Below, one piece after another: positions 6,581-6,669 of a DNA stretch of 6,669 bases (positions are counted from its first letter, which is position 1; each line of letters opens with the position of its first letter). Made by a program: the position numbers and the translations under genes. Source of the DNA: a bacterium (GTDB lineage Bacteria > Hydrogenedentota > Hydrogenedentia > Hydrogenedentiales > SLHB01); assembly GCA_024231375.1 (NCBI GenBank), contig JAAEQP010001659.1:1-6669 (forward strand), given 5' to 3'. The notes beneath the pieces are model-generated. The model had not been told where the DNA came from and did no database searches. It was given only the letters and a program-made list of their open reading frames with translations.

Positions 6581-6669
6581 TTCATGTCCGTCTGCCGTTT
6601 CTTAGGGGAATCCCGAACCGCCGCGGACTGCGCCTATGGGCCGACACATCCCAACCATGTCATCCCGAG

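Noticed and set aside
6584..6669. Possible new gene start at ATG 6584
   Set aside because: There is no ribosome-binding site, it overlaps the trailing edge of a hairpin, and only 28 codons are visible with no recognisable similarity.

Overview
The window is GC-rich, densely coding bacterial DNA with every supported gene on the + strand. Three of the four genes carry visible Sec-type signal peptides and all have AG-rich Shine-Dalgarno sites or tight spacing, so the source is a Gram-negative-type bacterium that exports these proteins. The form of nucleoside hydrolase and the high-GC style suggest a planctomycete-like, Hydrogenedentota-like or related environmental lineage. That assignment is inference from general resemblance; there is no rRNA or marker gene here.

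Layout. Bases 1-969 hold the 3' part of a DUF3142-family gene that begins before the window. After 29 nt comes a 702-residue secreted helical-repeat protein (paralog A, 999-3107). A 175-nt gap with two inverted copies of a short palindromic repeat follows, then a second, tandem copy of the same kind of gene (paralog B, 3283-5340, 685 residues). A 178-nt gap carries a third copy of the repeat and two GC-rich hairpins, followed by a secreted nucleoside hydrolase (5519-6541). The last 128 nt hold a perfect 8-bp hairpin and no gene I can support.

The most notable structure is the tandem duplication. Paralogs A and B share the same ribosome-binding leader, the same signal-peptide style ending in Gly-His-Ala-Cys at residue 23, and a 93-residue C-terminal block with 85 identical residues. 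The final 96 coding bases differ at only 5 positions, although the 183 bases before them differ at about 36. About 12 bases after each stop codon lies the same palindromic repeat. This points to duplication of a gene-plus-repeat unit, possibly with later gene conversion of the 3' end.

How the genes work together is not known. The DUF3142 gene and paralog A look co-transcribed. The two paralogs probably act outside the cytoplasm as tetratricopeptide-like scaffold or binding proteins. The nucleoside hydrolase probably releases ribose and free base from exported or environmental nucleosides, and it may be a separate transcription unit because hairpins precede it.
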